64,000 nt of DNA, from NCBI GenBank assembly GCA_030077755.1, contig JAQJZZ010000002.1, positions 1,612,001 through 1,676,000 of the forward strand, given 5' to 3'. This stretch comes from Filosporella fistucella. Its lineage: Eukaryota; Ascomycota; Leotiomycetes; Helotiales. Positions 43,950 through 56,242 of the stretch are shown here, in pieces (the stretch's first letter is position 1; every line of letters begins with the position of its first letter). Made by a program: the position numbers and the translations under genes. The notes under the pieces were generated by a model. That model saw only the letters and a program-made list of their open reading frames with translations. It had not been told where the DNA came from and made no database searches.

Positions 43950-45440
43950 TTTTCAAAGAATTATGTGGCCAAGAAATGAAGTAAATATTTATCGAATGAG
44001 AGCCCACGGTAGAAAAATACCAAGAGAACCAAGACCTCAAGACCCTGATTTACTCAGGAGGCCGCGTCACTGAGGAGGAGAGCAAGTGTTTAAGTACACC
44101 TCCAGCCCCTCGTTCGGTGGTCAAAGATATCCAGTCTCCGACAGGCAGACACGAGAAGTCAACACATGCAAATTTACGCATCATTACTCCACTCTTACAT
44201 TGCGCATGGTTCTCAATTCGAGATGAGTTAATGGGACGGGCTAGAACTCCACAGCGCAAAAAATATCATGATGAATTTGTCTCGCAGACGGCATCAAAGA
44301 CAGCAACAAATTCAACAAAAATGGTGCAAAAGTTCCCCATCGAATACAGCTCGCCACTTCAAAGGCATTGTCAGAGCATTATGATGGATACATGAGGCCA
44401 TAATAGACTGGAAATTGGTATTCTGACTTTCCGAGAGACATTACCTCCAGGCATGATATCACGATATCCAGTCGCCAAATGCATGCTTTCGGCCGGCCGT
44501 CCACACAGCGCAAAGACAACATGGTAATGATCTTACCGCTGGGAGATCTCTGAGTCCAATTCCAAAAATACTTTTCTTTCTCGGGGGAATGAGCTTCAAG
44601 GATCCGTTGTGGCACTTGGGGATGCGTTTTACAAACATGGGTATGAAATTCCAATATCCTGGTTCAAAGTCTCCAGCAACTAGCTGGAAGCAAGAGAGCG
44701 TGATGTCAGGAAACAAGAAGCCCTGCCTCGTGTCAAATGTGGCGCGATATGTGCGGGTTTGCAACCTTGCCAACTGCCACGACCACGGATACTAGCAGGT
44801 GACAACAAGCATGGCAATTGCTTATGTTAATGCTAGCGGAGCTTTAGGTAAGGTATTTGCGTTGTGTGGAAGCTGAAGCCGTTCCAGGGAAAAAGAAGAT
44901 TTTCAGCCCAAGCCGCTAGTACCAACCAGGTTTAGAGAGTTAGCTTTTCTAACATCCTCCAAGATCACGACCTCCATTCCTCCCGTCCCAAAGCCTCAAT
45001 CCCACACTCGGGAATTTGCTGCATAGTTGCGCATGGATCTTTTAGAAACCCTAAGAGTGCACAATATCACGACCAAGCTTTTCTCATACGGGAACGTATG
45101 TCATGGACTAGGAAGCGACGGGTAGCCTCAGTCCAGTGGCACAGAGCACGGCCTCGCCCAGACTTGAATCAAAGTTGATCGGGCTGGCTTCCAGCCTTTT
45201 GAATTAATGGAGATTCCTCCAAAGAGAATCTTTCGGTGACAATTTTCCCTGCCGCATCCAGATGTGGAGCATTGAGATATTCTGCAGGGACATGTTTTTG
45301 ACTATCAGCGTTCGAGGCCGTGTCAACATTTTGAACAGCCTTGGATTTCGGGTGTCCTGACCATGGGGGCCGACAAGCTATATTGCTGGCTGATCTCGAG
45401 AGAATTCCTTTGTTCAACTCATGCTTGAAGTCCAGCCAAC
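43950..45440. other. Intergenic, no intact gene
   Basis: About 1.5 kb between divergent secreted-protein genes. One minus-strand frame at about 45430-45169 (LDFKHELNKGILSRSASNIA, then QKHVPAEYLNAPHLDAAGKI) looks weakly coding but has no in-frame ATG and an upstream stop. It may be an old exon relic. Otherwise nothing recognised. Confidence 0.4.
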
Positions 45441-47230
45441 ATGTTCAAACAATTCCAAGCAATCTTTTGTTACTTTCTTGCAGTATGCATAACGCTACAA
45501 AGCGCGAATGCACAAGCTCCTCCATATGATCCGAGTCCGTTGGACATTACTGGCACTATCACTGGGTAAGCAGCATGGATGGTTCCTCCGAGCTTCGTTA
45601 ACAATCGTTAGATTGACACTTGATTCCACGACCACAAATCCTCTTAGAGGAGGCACCATATCTGTCGATGGAATAACCTTCACTGTACCGACAAACCTTC
45701 TTGCAACTCTGCCAGCCATCACTGTAGCCTGGCCAGAACTCTTCAACAATGGTGCTTCGAATGTACCTGTAGGAGCGGGCTGGCAAGCTCATGTTGTCGG
45801 AAACCGGGTTGGGGCTTCAAACATTGCAGGATTAGTCTACATATCTCAGAACTTTGGTCAGTCTCTGCAGGGCTTTATCAGTTCAATCAATACTGGCACT
45901 GGTCACTTTACGGTTGGAGCCAGTAACATTGATTGTGTGCTCAATGACCCGAATGGCAAATTTGGTCTTCCACATACAGGCAATGAGCTCTGGACGGTTG
46001 ATCCTGACAATCCAAGTATCCATGCTGTCAATGGATTCCCTGTCTGTATTCCACGTTCTGCTACAGATGCACTCTGCCCAGCCAAGAATAGACCAACAGA
46101 TCCGGCAACCGGAAGACCTGTCACCACACTGTGAGTTCGCGTCTCGTAGATATTTTCACATGCTAATGCAATGCAGAACATTCAAAGACCCTGCAACCCT
46201 TACAGCTACCGATCCGGACCCGCGTCAGATGCTTCCACTTGCTGTGGGAGATTTCGTCACATTGTCAGGTACTGAGATTGGAGGGACATTATGGGTGAAC
46301 AATCTTGTCGCAAACCTCGCTATCTTCACAGCCGCTGGAACGAAACCCGCCTATGTTACGTGCGAAGAGGCCATCTTTGGTATTGTCACAAATCAACCCG
46401 GCGAAATTGGACAAAGTCGCGCTGTTGCATTCACGACTGATGTTGGAGGTGGTCTCCTGGATTGGTTCGCCCTTGACGTCGATCCATGTACCGGAGTTAC
46501 TACTGAGCGTACTTTGAATGTTGCTATGCAACCAAATAGTGCCACACAGCCTCTCGGCCGTGCAGTCTATCGTACTCCAGTCAAGACAGATCTTACACCT
46601 GCAACTCGCTACGTCGGTTTCAGAATGGCAAGCGGTACAACTATTGGTGCTAGTAATCTCACAGCCGGAGAGTTTATTCAACCAATCTTTGATTACATCT
46701 TTCCTGAGCCTCTCGACTTTGGTGCGCCACTTTTCCCGAATGCATTCGAGGTCATTCCATACCTTGCATTGGGAGGCGGGCCATACGTACCTGGAAAGCC
46801 TGGATTTCCTGCACCAGCTACTCCTGCCATTGTTGGACAACTAAATCCATGGCCAGGAAATCCAGCTCCACCGTCAACTTCATGTGCACCTCTTCCAACT
46901 ACCACAGTTGCATCAAGCTCTACCCTTGTTACAAGTGCATCTCCTACAGCAACTGTGAAGCCACCTGTTGATACGATCGTGATTACTAGCGCCACAGGCA
47001 GGAATCAGCGTGGTGCTACTACTTTGACCGTCACCGCCACAACCACTAGCAAGGACCCTGCGATCATTCTGAGTATCACGGCTGCGGGTCAGAATCCCAT
47101 TGGACTTTCTCCAATGACTCTTGTTAGTCCTGGTAGCTGGACCTTTGTTGCAACAGTAAAGAGCAAACCCCTTACCGTCACAGTGACGAGTAGCTTTGGT
47201 GGTGGACCAGTCACTGCGAATGTTGTCTGA
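45441..47230 (+). CDS. Secreted protein of unknown function, 565 aa
   Basis: Exons 45441-45565, 45612-46130 and 46177-47230 give 565 aa. A signal peptide (FCYFLAVCITLQSANA) precedes a beta-rich, Gly/Thr/Val-rich mature protein without long helices. Recognisable internal features: GGTISVDGITFTVPTN, GWQAHVVGNRVGASNIAGLV, a few spaced Cys (NIDCVL, PVCIPR, YVTCEEA, DPCTGV), and a Pro-rich hinge (GKPGFPAPATPAIVGQLNPW). After residue 475 a Thr/Ser/Val-rich C-terminal domain (TIVITSATGRNQ, TLTVTATTTS) resembles an Ig-like or wall-linked module. Similar proteins are widespread in filamentous fungi without a known role, to my knowledge. Its place between an oxidase and a peroxidase suggests co-secretion, but that is inference. 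The start is fixed by the signal peptide. Confidence 0.75.
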
Positions 47231-47430
47231 TTCTCATGGGGATCCAAACTGAATTTTATGATTGATGACTGATGAGATGGTATGCGATCTCTTTAATTTA
47301 ATGTTTTTTTTGGAATATCTATAATAAACGTATTATGCCTTATCAAATTTTGCAATTCTCCATGAAGTGAGCAATTCCATCACATCTTCTGTCTGCTGGC
47401 AATTGTTTGCAAGCTCTGCATGAATTGCAA

Positions 47431-47578
47431 AGTTGCCGTAAGTCTGGATTGTGCGGAGCGACAAGATCATCAATGAATGAACTCTAAAGTTACCATTAGT
47501 CTGGATTGTCCGGAGCGACAAGACCATCAATGAATGAACTCTAAAAGTTACCATTAGTCTGGATTGTCCAGACCCGAC
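47431..47578. repeat. Minisatellite-like tandem repeat, unit 57-58 bp, about 2.6 copies
   Basis: Copies begin at 47431, 47488 and 47546 (partial). Shared core: AGTCTGGATTGT, CGGAGCGACAAGA, ATCAATGAATGAACTCTAA. It lies about 200 nt downstream of the unknown secreted-protein gene. Confidence 0.8.
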
Positions 47579-47741
47579 CGGAACATTGTACGGGTGGACC
47601 AATGCAAGTCGCAGTGGGAAGATGTCAGGAAGAACAGAGTTTGGCTAAGCTTCTTCGAAAACTCTATGCACGACCTAAGATCGACACTTTGACATGTGCA
47701 CCATTGGAACAAGCAATTTGAAGCAATTCTTGTCCCGCAAC

Positions 47742-48063
47742 TTAATTCAGAAAATCGAAAAGCCAATTCGCATACTCGGAGCAATTTGCGAAAGCCGGCA
47801 TATCATTGAGATATCCGATGACAGCTTCGTTGCCACTCGTCTTGAATTTCAGGCCATTGACTCGCTGATCTACTACCGATGTTGTGTGTAAGGTTTCATC
47901 GCATGAGATCAGGCTTGAATCGAGATCGAGTGGACACACCAAGCTGCATAAGGCTGCGGGATTCGGAATTCGGCTCACCTTTCAATTGGAAATCCTCAAA
48001 GTTGAGTTCACTGTATCCAAGATTCTTTGTGCAGATATCAACCGCATGTAAGACCACTTGTGC
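47742..48063 (-). pseudogene. Coding-like relic downstream of the peroxidase gene
   Basis: The minus strand reads QVVLHAVDICTKNLGYSELN then FEDFQLKG. After a frame change it reads LCSLVCPLDLDSSLISCDET and EAVIGYLNDMPAFANCSEYA, ending NWLFDFLN with a stop at 47742. The two parts are in different frames; a splice between them would be only about 25 nt. No start is found. A gene remnant is possible; the family is unrecognised. Confidence 0.25.
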
Positions 48064-48163
48064 ATGATATTATTTCATTTATGATTATGTGGACAGTACG
48101 CCTCGCCGCCGCCAGTAACGTGAATGCTTTCCATTCAGTATCGCATTCCTAACTCTCCCTAAT

Positions 48164-49212
48164 CTAACGCACACGATCATTGATGGGTGCACCCCGCATA
48201 TCTCTCTTTCCAGTTCCCCTTGGCACCGAGTTTGTACAATCAATCATTTTCTGGCTGCTTGATATACCGAGCAAGCTCATCTTGGTCATACTATTCAAAT
48301 TAGCATGTGCTTTTTCGCGATACTAGAGACTTACGCAGCTCCAAAATCACCTGACCATTTCCCTTGGTTTCCAACATATCCCTTGAACTCTTTACCCACA
48401 GCTGGGTGTACGGCAAGTTTTGCATCGGATGGGAAGACATAAACATTGGCAGGTGGTGAGTAAGTATCGGCATAGTATTGAACGTCCCATTTACCAGGTG
48501 TGCTGTCTTGAGCTGCCGAGGGAGGTGCACCTGGAATGTGGAACTGTTTACTCGTGGTATGAGCACCCAAAAGAGCAGCAAGCTCCTTGGCGCTGAAACC
48601 CTTACGTTGGAAAAGAGCATACAAATCATCTGCCTTTCCGAAAACGTCTGGAAGTAGACTGCCTTTTGCAGGTGCAGTTGAGTCTTTTCGTCCGACGAAT
48701 GTCTTGATTTGTGGTCCACCAGGGCATGTAACAATAGCTACGGATGCGGCGAACTGAATCATGTCTGCGACAGTCACCGATGGATCCACGGCAACCCATT
48801 TCTTCTGCAGTGCCCACAGCTTGGCGGAGATATCTTGAAGTCCATTGTTCTCTCCTCGAAGGAGCTCATCATTTCCGACTGAGAGAATCAAGGACCCATC
48901 ACATCCCCCTGTGGCACCAAGAGCTGTCTCCCATGCACCGCAATCATGGAAAGCTTCTCTAATGGCAGCCCGAGCATCATCATTACATTGTGAGGGGTTG
49001 GTCGAGGTGTCAAGGAACATGGTTGTCAATTCTGCTGCGATGCGGGACCATACAGCAGGACAATTGCCATCTCTCTCTTCGACTGAACGAGGGAAAGCAA
49101 GAGAAGGGAGGGAGCGTTTGAGGGCTGTGATAGCATTGTTGCTGTATTCTGTGATGCTGAAGGCTGAGGAAGCGGCTGCAAGAGCTAGTGTGAGGGAGGT
49201 AGAGAATAACAT
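48164..49212 (-). CDS. Class II-type secreted haem peroxidase
   Basis: Exons 49212-48335 and 48290-48164 (44-nt intron) give 334 aa. The ATG at 49212 is chosen because it begins the signal peptide MLFSTSLTLALAAASSAFS; an upstream in-frame ATG at 49263 would bury it. Distal haem pocket: IREAFHDCGAW (Arg85, His89). Proximal histidine: ELAALLGAHTTSKQ (His218). CDGSLIL and SLLPDVFGKADDLYALF are as in the plant/fungal peroxidase fold. After the splice the end reads AAMTKMSLLGIS then MIDCTNSVPRG, the normal C-terminal disulphide Cys of ascomycete members. It should use hydrogen peroxide to oxidise phenolic or similar substrates outside the cell. The Trp and Mn-binding residues that mark lignin or manganese peroxidases cannot be assigned by eye, so a generic low-redox peroxidase is the safe call. 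Confidence 0.9.
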
Positions 49213-49263
49213 ATTGAGTAAGATCCAAAATCTGCTTGACTGACACGCCAAGTCTCTGGGCAT

Positions 49264-51781
49264 TTGCTCTTCTTATCCATCTTTCAAGAGAGGCAATTTG
49301 AGCCTTAGAGCTGTGTTGGCGTATTTCTTGACATCAAAGCGATTCCATCGTATCTTTCTCAACCTCAGAGCGTGATATGACATTTCCTTCCAGGTTCAAT
49401 TCCAACGAGGAAAACAATCCTACTGACATGATATCACGCACAAAACCCATATCCCCCATTGGCTACGGTCCAAACCCACCGAGCCGTGTCTCACCGCACC
49501 CACGCCGAAAATAAACAAAAAGCCCAACCAGCCGGATCGCCCGGAGAATAGCTTTAGCGTTCCTTTCTTCTCTTTACAGGCAGACAGCAGTGACAATGAT
49601 ACGAGTTCAGCCGTAAGGCTGCATATTCGTTAGCGAATGGTTCCCAAAGCGGATGGTTCAGCTGAAGCAAGGGTTGGAAATACGAGCGCATTGATTTGTT
49701 GAAGAATTCTTTTGAAGGATGCACCCGTTCAGCTTTTGGCGAGTGGAGAGGCGTTATGGCTGAGTGACATCTCCGGGGATGGAAAGTTGGGCTAAATTGT
49801 GCAGATTGGGGGTTCAGAGAGCATGCATTTGTTAGTGCGAATTTGTTTGTTTTGACCGTTATGAATGACCGTGAGATCATGAATTGATACTGCTTCTGGT
49901 TCGTCAAATTTTTCGATCTTTTGAGGATTAATTGAGACTTCGATAACTATTCAACGGAGAATAGGAAAGTTCCATGAACATGAATGTCACTCGGGAATGT
50001 GGAATCAATCTGCCGCAAATCTAGAAATACACTTTGCAGAACATGTCATTTTTTACTTTGCGTATAACAATCCATAGACTGAGCAGGTTTCCTTGCGTTA
50101 TCATGCACAGGTCGAAACGTTGTCATGTTCTCGCCATCACTTACTCCTGCAGTTATCAGCTTCCCGATGAAAGCCTCAAAGTCATCGCCTCTAACTGGTT
50201 TATCATTACTTTTTGAGAAGATGCATCTTTCTCCTGCAGTCTGGTCACGGACTCAGTATTGTGCTTGACAAGGTTCAATTTCTCGGGATGCGGCAGAGAT
50301 GTGCTGTCCGCTTCGGCCTCTGGCTCTGGGACGTGGTGCTGGATTTGAGGAGCCACGGGTTCGGATGTCGGTCAAGGAAAATGATGGCAGATGTTGAAGT
50401 GCTATTGGTGTCAGTAAGAGTCCAAGCACATTGTTGAAGCTTGTTGAATTGTCTGCCTCCTGCCTCCAGTCCTGCAGAGTATCTCATGAGGAGTGCAATC
50501 ACAGGGTTCGAAAGCAGCACAGTCAAACCAATTAAAACAATAAGTTTAATATATCTGTCTCCCCCAGCAAAGGCTTCTTGGTGCTTCGATATACATGTAC
50601 TCCTCGGTATTAATAGAACATTATGACTGACACGGGAATAATGCTCTGGAATACTTGTAGTACCGTATCCCAACCATGCCCATCATGACCAGACCACTCA
50701 CGATACCTCTTCTTTCCCCGCCGCTCATATGATACCAATCAAAGAAGTTTCCTCCATGCCATCGAGATTTTCTGACCTTATTCCGAGCTTCTGTGGGTAG
50801 CCATATCTTGTATAATCGAGGGATTTTGAAGACCGGAATGCTTCGAAGGATGGATTGATGGTTCTTTACCTCGATGATTCGGCCCGCTCCTGACAAAAGA
50901 TTCTGGTTTAAAGTTAGTCTAGAATAACATTTATGAATTTTAATTGAGATACCAAGAGAAGTTTGACGAGTGAAGCCGTCACATGTGCCACAATCTGACC
51001 TCATGCTTCGAAACCTGATCTTTTCCATGATAAGCCTGGGCCAAAGTTGCCATTATGCCTGTAGGAAACGACTGATCCATCAGGGATTGAAATATTCATT
51101 CCTTGGACAAATGTGGCCCTGTGGGACTCCCAAACTAGGTTGGTCTCGTCCACATTTGAATTGAAATAAAATTGAAGTAACAAAATAAGACATAAAAGAA
51201 ATACGACAACGTTCAGTTGCCAGCTTTGATAAATTAAAACGAGATGAGTGGAAGAGGAAGAACAGCAGCTTGGAGATTGAAGCATGACGCTCTTGAAAGG
51301 TCATGTGCAGCAGATTCTATCTGATCCGAAGTCTCTCGTAGAGAGGCTACTCGTGGCTCAACCAGATGGAAGCACAAATTTTTGTTTGATATTGTTAAGC
51401 TGTGTTGAAATTTCCACCACAGGTGGTATGATCATTCGCCATGCTTGTAGAAAGAGTGGCCCGAGATGCTACATAGTAACATCATCCTCCATGAGTTGGA
51501 CTACAGCTCAAGAGGGCATATGTAGCATAATGAAATAGATAGCAGTTGCAAGGCTAGCTCTCGGAGCCGATGCCTTAAATTGATACTGAGTCCGCTGAAC
51601 TTCCAATAGATGGCCAACAATCTTCATCGTATCAGCCATGGAGCCGTCATTTGAATATGCTCCAAATGTAGTCCTAATATATCCATGGGATGATGTGTGG
51701 GATTTGCTAAAATAGCCCTACTCTGAAGGGTATAAAACTCTTACCCGCTTTGTCACAGGATCGAATTTCATGAGAGGGGGA
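49264..51781. other. Intergenic with weak coding-like pieces on the minus strand
   Basis: Minus-strand frames near 51180-51000 (SNVDETNLVWESHRATFVQG), 50880-50625 (KIPRLYKIWLPTEARNKVRK, then GNFFDWYHMSGGERRGIVSG), 50570-50490 (YIKLIVLIGLTVLLSNPVIA, membrane-like) and 50356-50156 (PHPEKLNLVKHNTESVTRLQ) look like exons of a decayed membrane protein. I cannot join them by splice signals. No intact gene is seen; 49264-50150 holds nothing recognised. Confidence 0.3.
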
Positions 51782-53114
51782 TCACTTAGCAGCTGTCTTG
51801 CGTATTTCTCTTGGGGAAGGAGACAGATCAACACGAGCTCGGAGATGGTCAAGATCGGAAACAGCTTGGGGAGGTGTTCGAGCTCGAGCTGGTGTGGCAT
51901 CTGGAGGGACTGTGTTATCTCGGGAGAGAATGGCATCTTGAGGAATTGAAGAATCACCGGGATTCTGAGGTGAGGAAGGGCGTACACCGATTACACCTCC
52001 ACGATTTCCATGTCCCTTCCACCCTCCACGATGCACATTTCCACGGTGTGGCAAGGTTGACTTCGCACCGGTCGCAGGAAAGGCGGCGGATGGTTTAGGT
52101 TGGACGCGCCTGTGTTGTTGAGAGTTTCCCTGTTGCGGTTGCCAGTCGATTATATTTAACGGCTCATCCTCATTGCTCAAGGTCCGCCTCGGGTCACCTC
52201 TTGACGATGATCCAGAACTGCCTCTTGAAGAGCCTACCCAGTTCCATCTTGAAGATCGTCGCGAATTATCACTGCCAGAGTGTCAGTGACCGTCTCTCTC
52301 TCGAGGATCTTTGATTTCTTGCGGGGTGGTTTGGTTTGCAATTTTGCTTCGCTTTGATATTGGATATTCTCGGCGTCAAGCCATGAGGAAAATGTTGGGG
52401 TGAGATGTGATATTCCAACCATGCAGCATTTTGCTCTCCCAATTGTTCTGACTCCCAGATTGATCTGGTAGCCATTCATATTGACCATTGTCATCTGGCT
52501 GGAGGTCCCCGACCTGTCGCAGCGCTTCTTCTCGCCATAAAAAACGATTCAGGCCTCCATCATGCTGTCTGCCTGTTTGCCATCTCCTAGCATCAATTTA
52601 CCAGAAATTGAGCGGTAGAGCTCCTTGTGGAAGATCATGTTTATGGCGAACATATCTCTGGAAGATGTTTCCGATAGTCGCCACTTCTTCGCAGTCCATA
52701 AGCAGATGCTGCTTGGTGTTGCACATGAGACAAGCTGCAATCACCCCGTGCTCATTTGGAGCAGCCCGGCATCGATAGGCAAAGTGTCCTGCCACTTCAC
52801 ACCACCCGTACACAACTGATGGAGCTTGTGCTGACATGTACTGCTGATTCACTCTCAGATGTGTAATCATAATACGCAACCATAAGGACTTCGCGCTCAT
52901 AACGATCAGTCTGCATATTGTGCATAGTCACATCCTGACGGCCATCGAGGCCAGCAAGGCTATTGTGATAACCAGTCATATCATCATGCTGAGAACCAGT
53001 ATTATTTGACATGTCTGTGTTAACGAGGTGAAAAGGTGGGAGGAATGGATTAGATAGAAAGTTAGTTGTCCCCAAAATTTGTGTCAACGCCCCTCGGTTA
53101 TTTTTGCTGGCCAT
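51782..53114 (-). pseudogene. CCHC zinc-knuckle protein pseudogene with three in-frame stops
   Basis: The start is the ATG at 53114 (MASKNNRGALTQILG, then SNPFLPPFHLVNTD). After a frame change near 52860 (a weak 43-nt intron is possible) the rest lies in one frame to 51782. A Cys/His knuckle region reads YGWCEVAGHFAYRC and HGVIAACLMCNTKQHLLMDC, then HKHDLPQGALPLNFW. In the same frame come TAA (52598-52600), TGA (52376-52378) and TGA (52283-52285), with coding sequence continuing between them: RRWQTGRQHDGGLNRFLWRE, NGQYEWLPDQSG, SKRSKIANQTTPQEIKDPRE, SSRWNWVGSSRGSS, then Arg/Gly/Pro-rich HRGGWKGHGNRGG to the end. Each stop could come from one C-to-T or G-to-A change (CAA, CGA or TGG). The knuckle and RGG tail suggest an RNA-binding or gag-derived protein. 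I regard it as inactivated. Confidence 0.65.
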
Positions 53115-53509
53115 ACCCAAAAGGCCATCTTAAAAGGGGAGTCGCGGCGTGCCTAGGAATTTCGTGGGCTAACGGAATTGGACTTGGAGATTGAATTCCA
53201 AGCTAGATATGGTGATTCCCAGTCAAGGACGAAACCCATTGATCAATCGTATGAACTAGCAGTAGAACACTTGAAAACAACAACTACGAGGTATCTCCAG
53301 TTTCGACACAATGTTTCTGGGACAGTAGCGGTGCTCTGGGCCATGTTTGCTACATGTACATGCGGTCATGCCAATGATTCTCATTGAAGCCTGCAAATTA
53401 AAAATTTTCATAACATAAAATATGCTCAGAATTACCTTCGGCTACTCCTTGCCTCAATATGCCTTACCCACTCCCGATCGATCATCAAAGGAATTCCAAT
53501 ATCCCTCAC

Positions 53510-56242
53510 CTAAGACCAAGTCTTCGGTCCAAAGGTCGTATTACTAACCTTCTGCACCACCGCATTCCAATCCCCATTATTCTGATACTCCCCTCCAAAT
53601 CCACCCCACCACTTTGGCGGACTAACTTTATCCGGCAACTGCAGCGCAAAGAAGATAAGCAAGATACATATAATCGTGCCTGAATCCAGAGCCGCAGATG
53701 TGATATAGTTATACTCTGTCCACCAACCTGGATTCCTTTTCTTGATTACACGATTGAACATCGTGCCTACGAAACCCCAGCTAGCGTAGATGAGAACCGT
53801 GGCAGGAGGAATATAGCCTGTGCCTCCAAAGATGATGGCTGTATTTACGTAGCGGAGAGGAGAGCGAGGGAATTTTTTGGCAAGCAGGTAGACGGCTATT
53901 GGGAGGAGGAGACCGAGGACGAAGAAGTACATCATTGGGTGGTAGATTCCTTTTGTTCCGAAGATGCGTTCTGGGCTGATTACGCCCCAGATGATACTTG
54001 CCTAGTGTGTTGTTAACTTCAATCCTCGGACTTTAAAGTGAGTGGACTTACGGTGAAAAAAACATGGGCGTTGGGACATGTGTAGTTGTCTTTCTGATCA
54101 GAGTCGCAAACACCCTTGATATTCCCAAGAGCCCAATTCAGAACAGCGATTTGAACAATACAGGACCAGAAAGTGGCAATGAATTGAGCCCAGAAAGTAA
54201 CTCGCTGAGGGACTTTCATGTAATGTGCCAGCTTGATGTCCTGTGTGAAATAAAGTCCTTGGTAACAAGTGATGTATCCGTACATCTTAAACATCATCAT
54301 AGCCTGACAAGAATTAGAATAGTTTGATTTTTACGAGGATAAAAATACCAATGGGCGGCCTGGTTGCATATAACCAATGATGAACTCAGTGATGACATTA
54401 AGTCCGAGCTGGACATTGGTGGTCGCTTGAACGATTCCAATAGGCAAGTAAAAGAAGAAGGAGATGAGAAGAGCAATGATGAACGCCCACCAAGTAAGGT
54501 GAGTTTCGTAGGCCAAAGAGGTAGTCAGACCTAGAGCAAACATAACGACAAAACTTGCGGCATACCTTCTAAGATTAGTTTCGAGCTTTTGAAATAGGGG
54601 CAATAGACTTACCACCACCAAGGCGCTTCTTTATATTTCATCATCAATCTCATATGGATATCTGCACCATCACTCCTGGCTGCCTTGAGCTTATGCCATA
54701 TCTCCTCTCCGTGGTAGAGATAGGTATGCACAACCACAGCGATGATAGCGGCAAACTGGAGTCCATATGCCAAGGCAAAAGTAGTTGACAAAAATAATGG
54801 CGAGTAAGCAGCATATTTGACGGGATCAAGAGTGTATTCTGGAGTCAGAATCTTGGAGACATCGTATGGCTTTCCAGTGTTATCGAAAGATCCGCCAGTA
54901 GACATGGGGAGATATTCGGAGTATAGAGCGCCGCTGAAGTGGATTCCTAGAGAGGTAATGATTGTGAAAATGACAACGCCAATCAGCGTATTGGCAATAG
55001 CATGGAATGGATAAACCAGAGGACTCAAAATGAATGCAGTAATTACACTCCAATCGAATGTGATAGGAATGAGTGAAAGACCCGTCTGGCCACCGAAGAT
55101 TTGGTTCACGGTAACATTGTTTGGCGCAGCCCAGCATACGAAAGTGAAGGTAGCCAAGAAAGGTGCGATCCAGAGAGGAAACCATTCCCAAATGAAAATG
55201 GCTCCCATGAGAAAGAGAAACCACTTATAGCGACCGATCTTCCATCCACCAACTTTAAGGGCATCAGGAGTTTGACGGGTGTGAATAGTCTCGAACATTG
55301 TAGTTGTGATGAGGTTTGAAGGCCAGATCATGGCAGCAGGTTCTACGAGCCATTTCCGGGTAAGACCAGCAAGACCAAGACCAAGCATTTGACAGGTGAT
55401 TGTGAGGAGGAGCTGATATCCCCAGCCGAAATTTTGACCATAATACACTTGCTGAGCAAGGAGGACATCGGTGGAGTAAGCGAATGTCCCACCGAACGAA
55501 GCATTGGCCTAGAGAGTCAGTTTTACGTTTGAGATAAGACGATTCATAGTGTGTAATTGAAGATCCGAAAACACTCAATACCAAGCAGACTTACCATGAT
55601 AACAATAAGTGTATGTTCCTTCATGTTGAATGGTCCATTGTTCAACGTCCATCTATACCCAAAGGTATTAAATACTTTCTTTGGCATGACTGAAATTTGT
55701 TAGTTCTACCTCCAAAGGGTCTCACATCCCAAAGCTTACCATACGTCCACGCTACACCAAATGGATATGACAACAACAGCGTCACAACCGGTGTCAAAGA
55801 AATCGATGGGTTACGCAAGGAGAAGAGCATGTTGACGGCACTTCCAATTGTCGTCCAAAGCAAACCAATTACCCATGCTCGAACGGTATTTGCTGGACAT
55901 TCGTCATCGTAATTGCGTACAGCAGCACGAACCTCCGGATAAGGAGAATTGTCTTCGAGAAGATGAGTCTCGACGGCAATCTTCTTCTCGACATCAGAGA
56001 CCTTGAGAGCTTCTTGGACAGTGTCTAGTTCTTCTTGAGGTAGGTTGGGATCCCATTTGTGATCAATGGCGAAAGCCTCGAGTTCTTTCTGTACAACTGA
56101 GGCATTGTGGGGACTATACTTGTTACTATGAAGTTATCTTTAAGACTGAGAATACCTACTTGTCAATACTTGTCGATGTGCCCAATTCCGGGGTGCCTAT
56201 CGTCTCGACAGGACCCCTCTTTTTGAACAGACCCATAACCAT
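53510..56242 (-). CDS. OPT-family oligopeptide transporter
   Basis: Proton-coupled oligopeptide transporter (OPT/ISP4 type), a plasma-membrane permease for tetra/pentapeptides, glutathione or metal chelates. Seven exons (56242-56160, 56125-55740, 55689-55595, 55508-54613, 54565-54349, 54303-54052, 54001-53510) give 806 aa, a usual length. The start is the ATG at 56242, or 56236 two codons later. An acidic cytosolic N-terminus (about 130 residues, VEKKIAVETHLLEDNSPYPE) precedes multiple membrane segments. OPT signatures: RNPSISLTPVVTLLLSYPFG, LNNGPFNMKEHTLIVIMANA, MIWPSNLITTTMF, a YMKIPPR variant YMKVPQR, and GPKTWS at the C-terminus. At the fifth exon two AGs are close; only the second (TTAGAAG then GTATG) avoids a stop codon. 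Intact; substrate not predictable. Confidence 0.95.

Noticed and set aside
45854..46130. Start of a long plus-strand frame at 45854 in another reading frame
   Set aside because: The part before 46177 is out of frame with the signal-peptide model; the real protein enters this frame only through the intron at 46131-46176.
48164..48335. Apparent frameshift at the peroxidase C-terminus
   Set aside because: It came from joining two sequence lines wrongly. Re-read, exon 2 runs cleanly through KMIDCTNSVPRG to a TAG at 48164.
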